Assembly: GCA_963813895.1 (NCBI GenBank)
Contig: CAWFAS010000005.1
Location: 248,001 to 312,000, forward strand
Length of the DNA: 64,000 nt
Direction: 5' to 3'
Source of the DNA: DASZWJ01 sp963813895
GTDB lineage: Bacteria > Pseudomonadota > Gammaproteobacteria > JAURND01
This document shows positions 63,537-64,000 of this stretch, one piece after another (within the stretch, counting starts at the first letter, position 1; the number at the start of each line of letters is the position of its first letter). The translations under genes were made by a program, and so were the position numbers. A model generated the notes under the pieces. It was not told the DNA's origin. It saw nothing but the letters and a program-made list of their open reading frames with translations, and searched no databases.

Positions 63537-64000
63537 CTACCTCATGTCGAATCTTTTCTGACTAAACTGAGTTAATATCCGATCCAGTTGATTAGCAAAA
63601 GCTTGACGGTCGCTTTTATTTAAAGCAGCAGGGCCACCGGAGATTTCACCAGTACCTCTCAATTGCTCCATTAGGTTACGCATGGTTAAGCGTTCCTTAA
63701 TATTTTCGACGGTATAAAGTTGGCCTCGGGGGTTTAGAACCAGGCCACCCTTACTAATCACTGCATCTGCCAGAGGAATATCTGCGGTGATGACTAGATC
63801 ACCTGCCAATACCTGCTCAACAATTAAATTATCAGCGACATCAAATCCGGAGGATACTTTGATTGCCTTGATATAGGGAAGGCGTGGTATATCGAGAATT
63901 TTATTGGCCACTAAAATTAGTTGGATTTGGGTGCGTTCAGCGGCCCGATATAAAATTTCTTTGATGACTTTCGGGCAGGCATCAGCATCTACAAAAATAC
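63537..64000 (-). CDS. yaiI: YaiI/YqxD-family (DUF188) protein, 5' end outside window
   Basis: The frame reaches the window edge and lacks only the first few residues (it begins IFVDADACPKVIKEILYRAA). VDADACP is the family's opening motif. Later segments SGFDVADNLIVEQVLAGDLVITADIPLA and the C-terminal GPAALNKSDRQAFANQLDRIL also match. The fold is PIN-like with conserved aspartates, suggesting a nuclease-like activity, though the role of the family is not established. About 154 residues are visible, close to the usual 150-155. A MITE family C copy lies 11 bp beyond its stop. Confidence 0.93.
   Translation of the reverse strand, partial: IFVDADACPKVIKEILYRAAERTQIQLILVANKILDIPRLPYIKAIKVSSGFDVADNLIVEQVLAGDLVITADIPLADAVISKGGLVLNPRGQLYTVENIKERLTMRNLMEQLRGTGEISGGPAALNKSDRQAFANQLDRILTQFSQKRFDMR

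Noticed and set aside
1..64000. tRNA, rRNA, CRISPR arrays or riboswitches
   Set aside because: Looked for tRNA T-loop patterns, regularly spaced direct repeats and known leader motifs; none was convincing. The many repeats are inverted, not spaced direct repeats.

Overview
The window is about 64 kb of AT-rich bacterial chromosome. The tripartite RND pumps, entericidin, UmuD, EttA and 12-component type VI secretion (T6SS) locus all point to a gammaproteobacterium. Sel1-repeat proteins with C-terminal CaaX boxes, Ser/Asn-rich hypothetical proteins, a secreted DM9 protein, pseudogenes and dense palindromic repeats suggest a host-associated lineage, possibly Legionellales. That placement is inference; no rRNA or tRNA gene is visible to settle it.

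Layout. (1) 1-4807: a decaying efflux operon, with an outer-membrane channel fragment, a frameshifted adaptor and an RND permease broken by at least eight frameshifts. (2) 5036-11845: accessory region with a Ser-rich hypothetical protein, an AAA_14/DUF4143 ATPase followed by a nucleotidyltransferase-HEPN fusion, a DinJ/YafQ toxin-antitoxin pair whose toxin is split by a 179-bp mobile element, a deleted copy of the ATPase gene, and a small Tyr-rich exported protein. (3) 12397-16843: Sel1-repeat genes (two intact, two remnants) around a second AAA_14/DUF4143 ATPase. (4) 16914-36190: the T6SS locus, in order tssF(-), hcp(+), tssA(-), an unknown gene, tssJ, tssK, tssL, tssM, tssB, tssC, tssG, tssH/clpV, a second tssC-like gene and tssE. 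No vgrG or PAAR gene is present. (5) 36802-49305: ettA, a DM9 protein, an orphan umuD, an aldo/keto reductase, an M20 amidohydrolase, hypothetical proteins, a YVTN propeller, a VIT1-type transporter, DUF3309 and entericidin small proteins, and a membrane protein. (6) 49488-51983 and 58576-62501: glycogen-type glucan enzymes (phosphorylase, a TreZ-like GH13 enzyme, a debranching enzyme) flanking an intact RND pump operon at 52206-57985. (7) 62511-64000: a two-TM hypothetical protein, a mobile element and the start of a YaiI-family gene.

The intergenic DNA is unusually rich in palindromic and MITE-like elements. One family (five copies; four are exactly 289 bp, one 180 bp) has TIRs starting GGCTCTGTAAAACAATAA and a TTA/TAA target duplication. 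The long copies carry a 109-bp palindromic module that the short copy lacks. One long copy sits inside another repeat whose uninterrupted version lies at 45.6-45.7 kb, giving a natural empty site. A related element destroyed the toxin gene.

Functionally, the T6SS locus encodes sheath, tube, baseplate, membrane complex and recycling ATPase, and must obtain its spike from elsewhere. The Sel1-CaaX proteins are the best effector candidates, because their tails fit eukaryotic prenylation. The glucan genes together would break down glycogen-like polymer.
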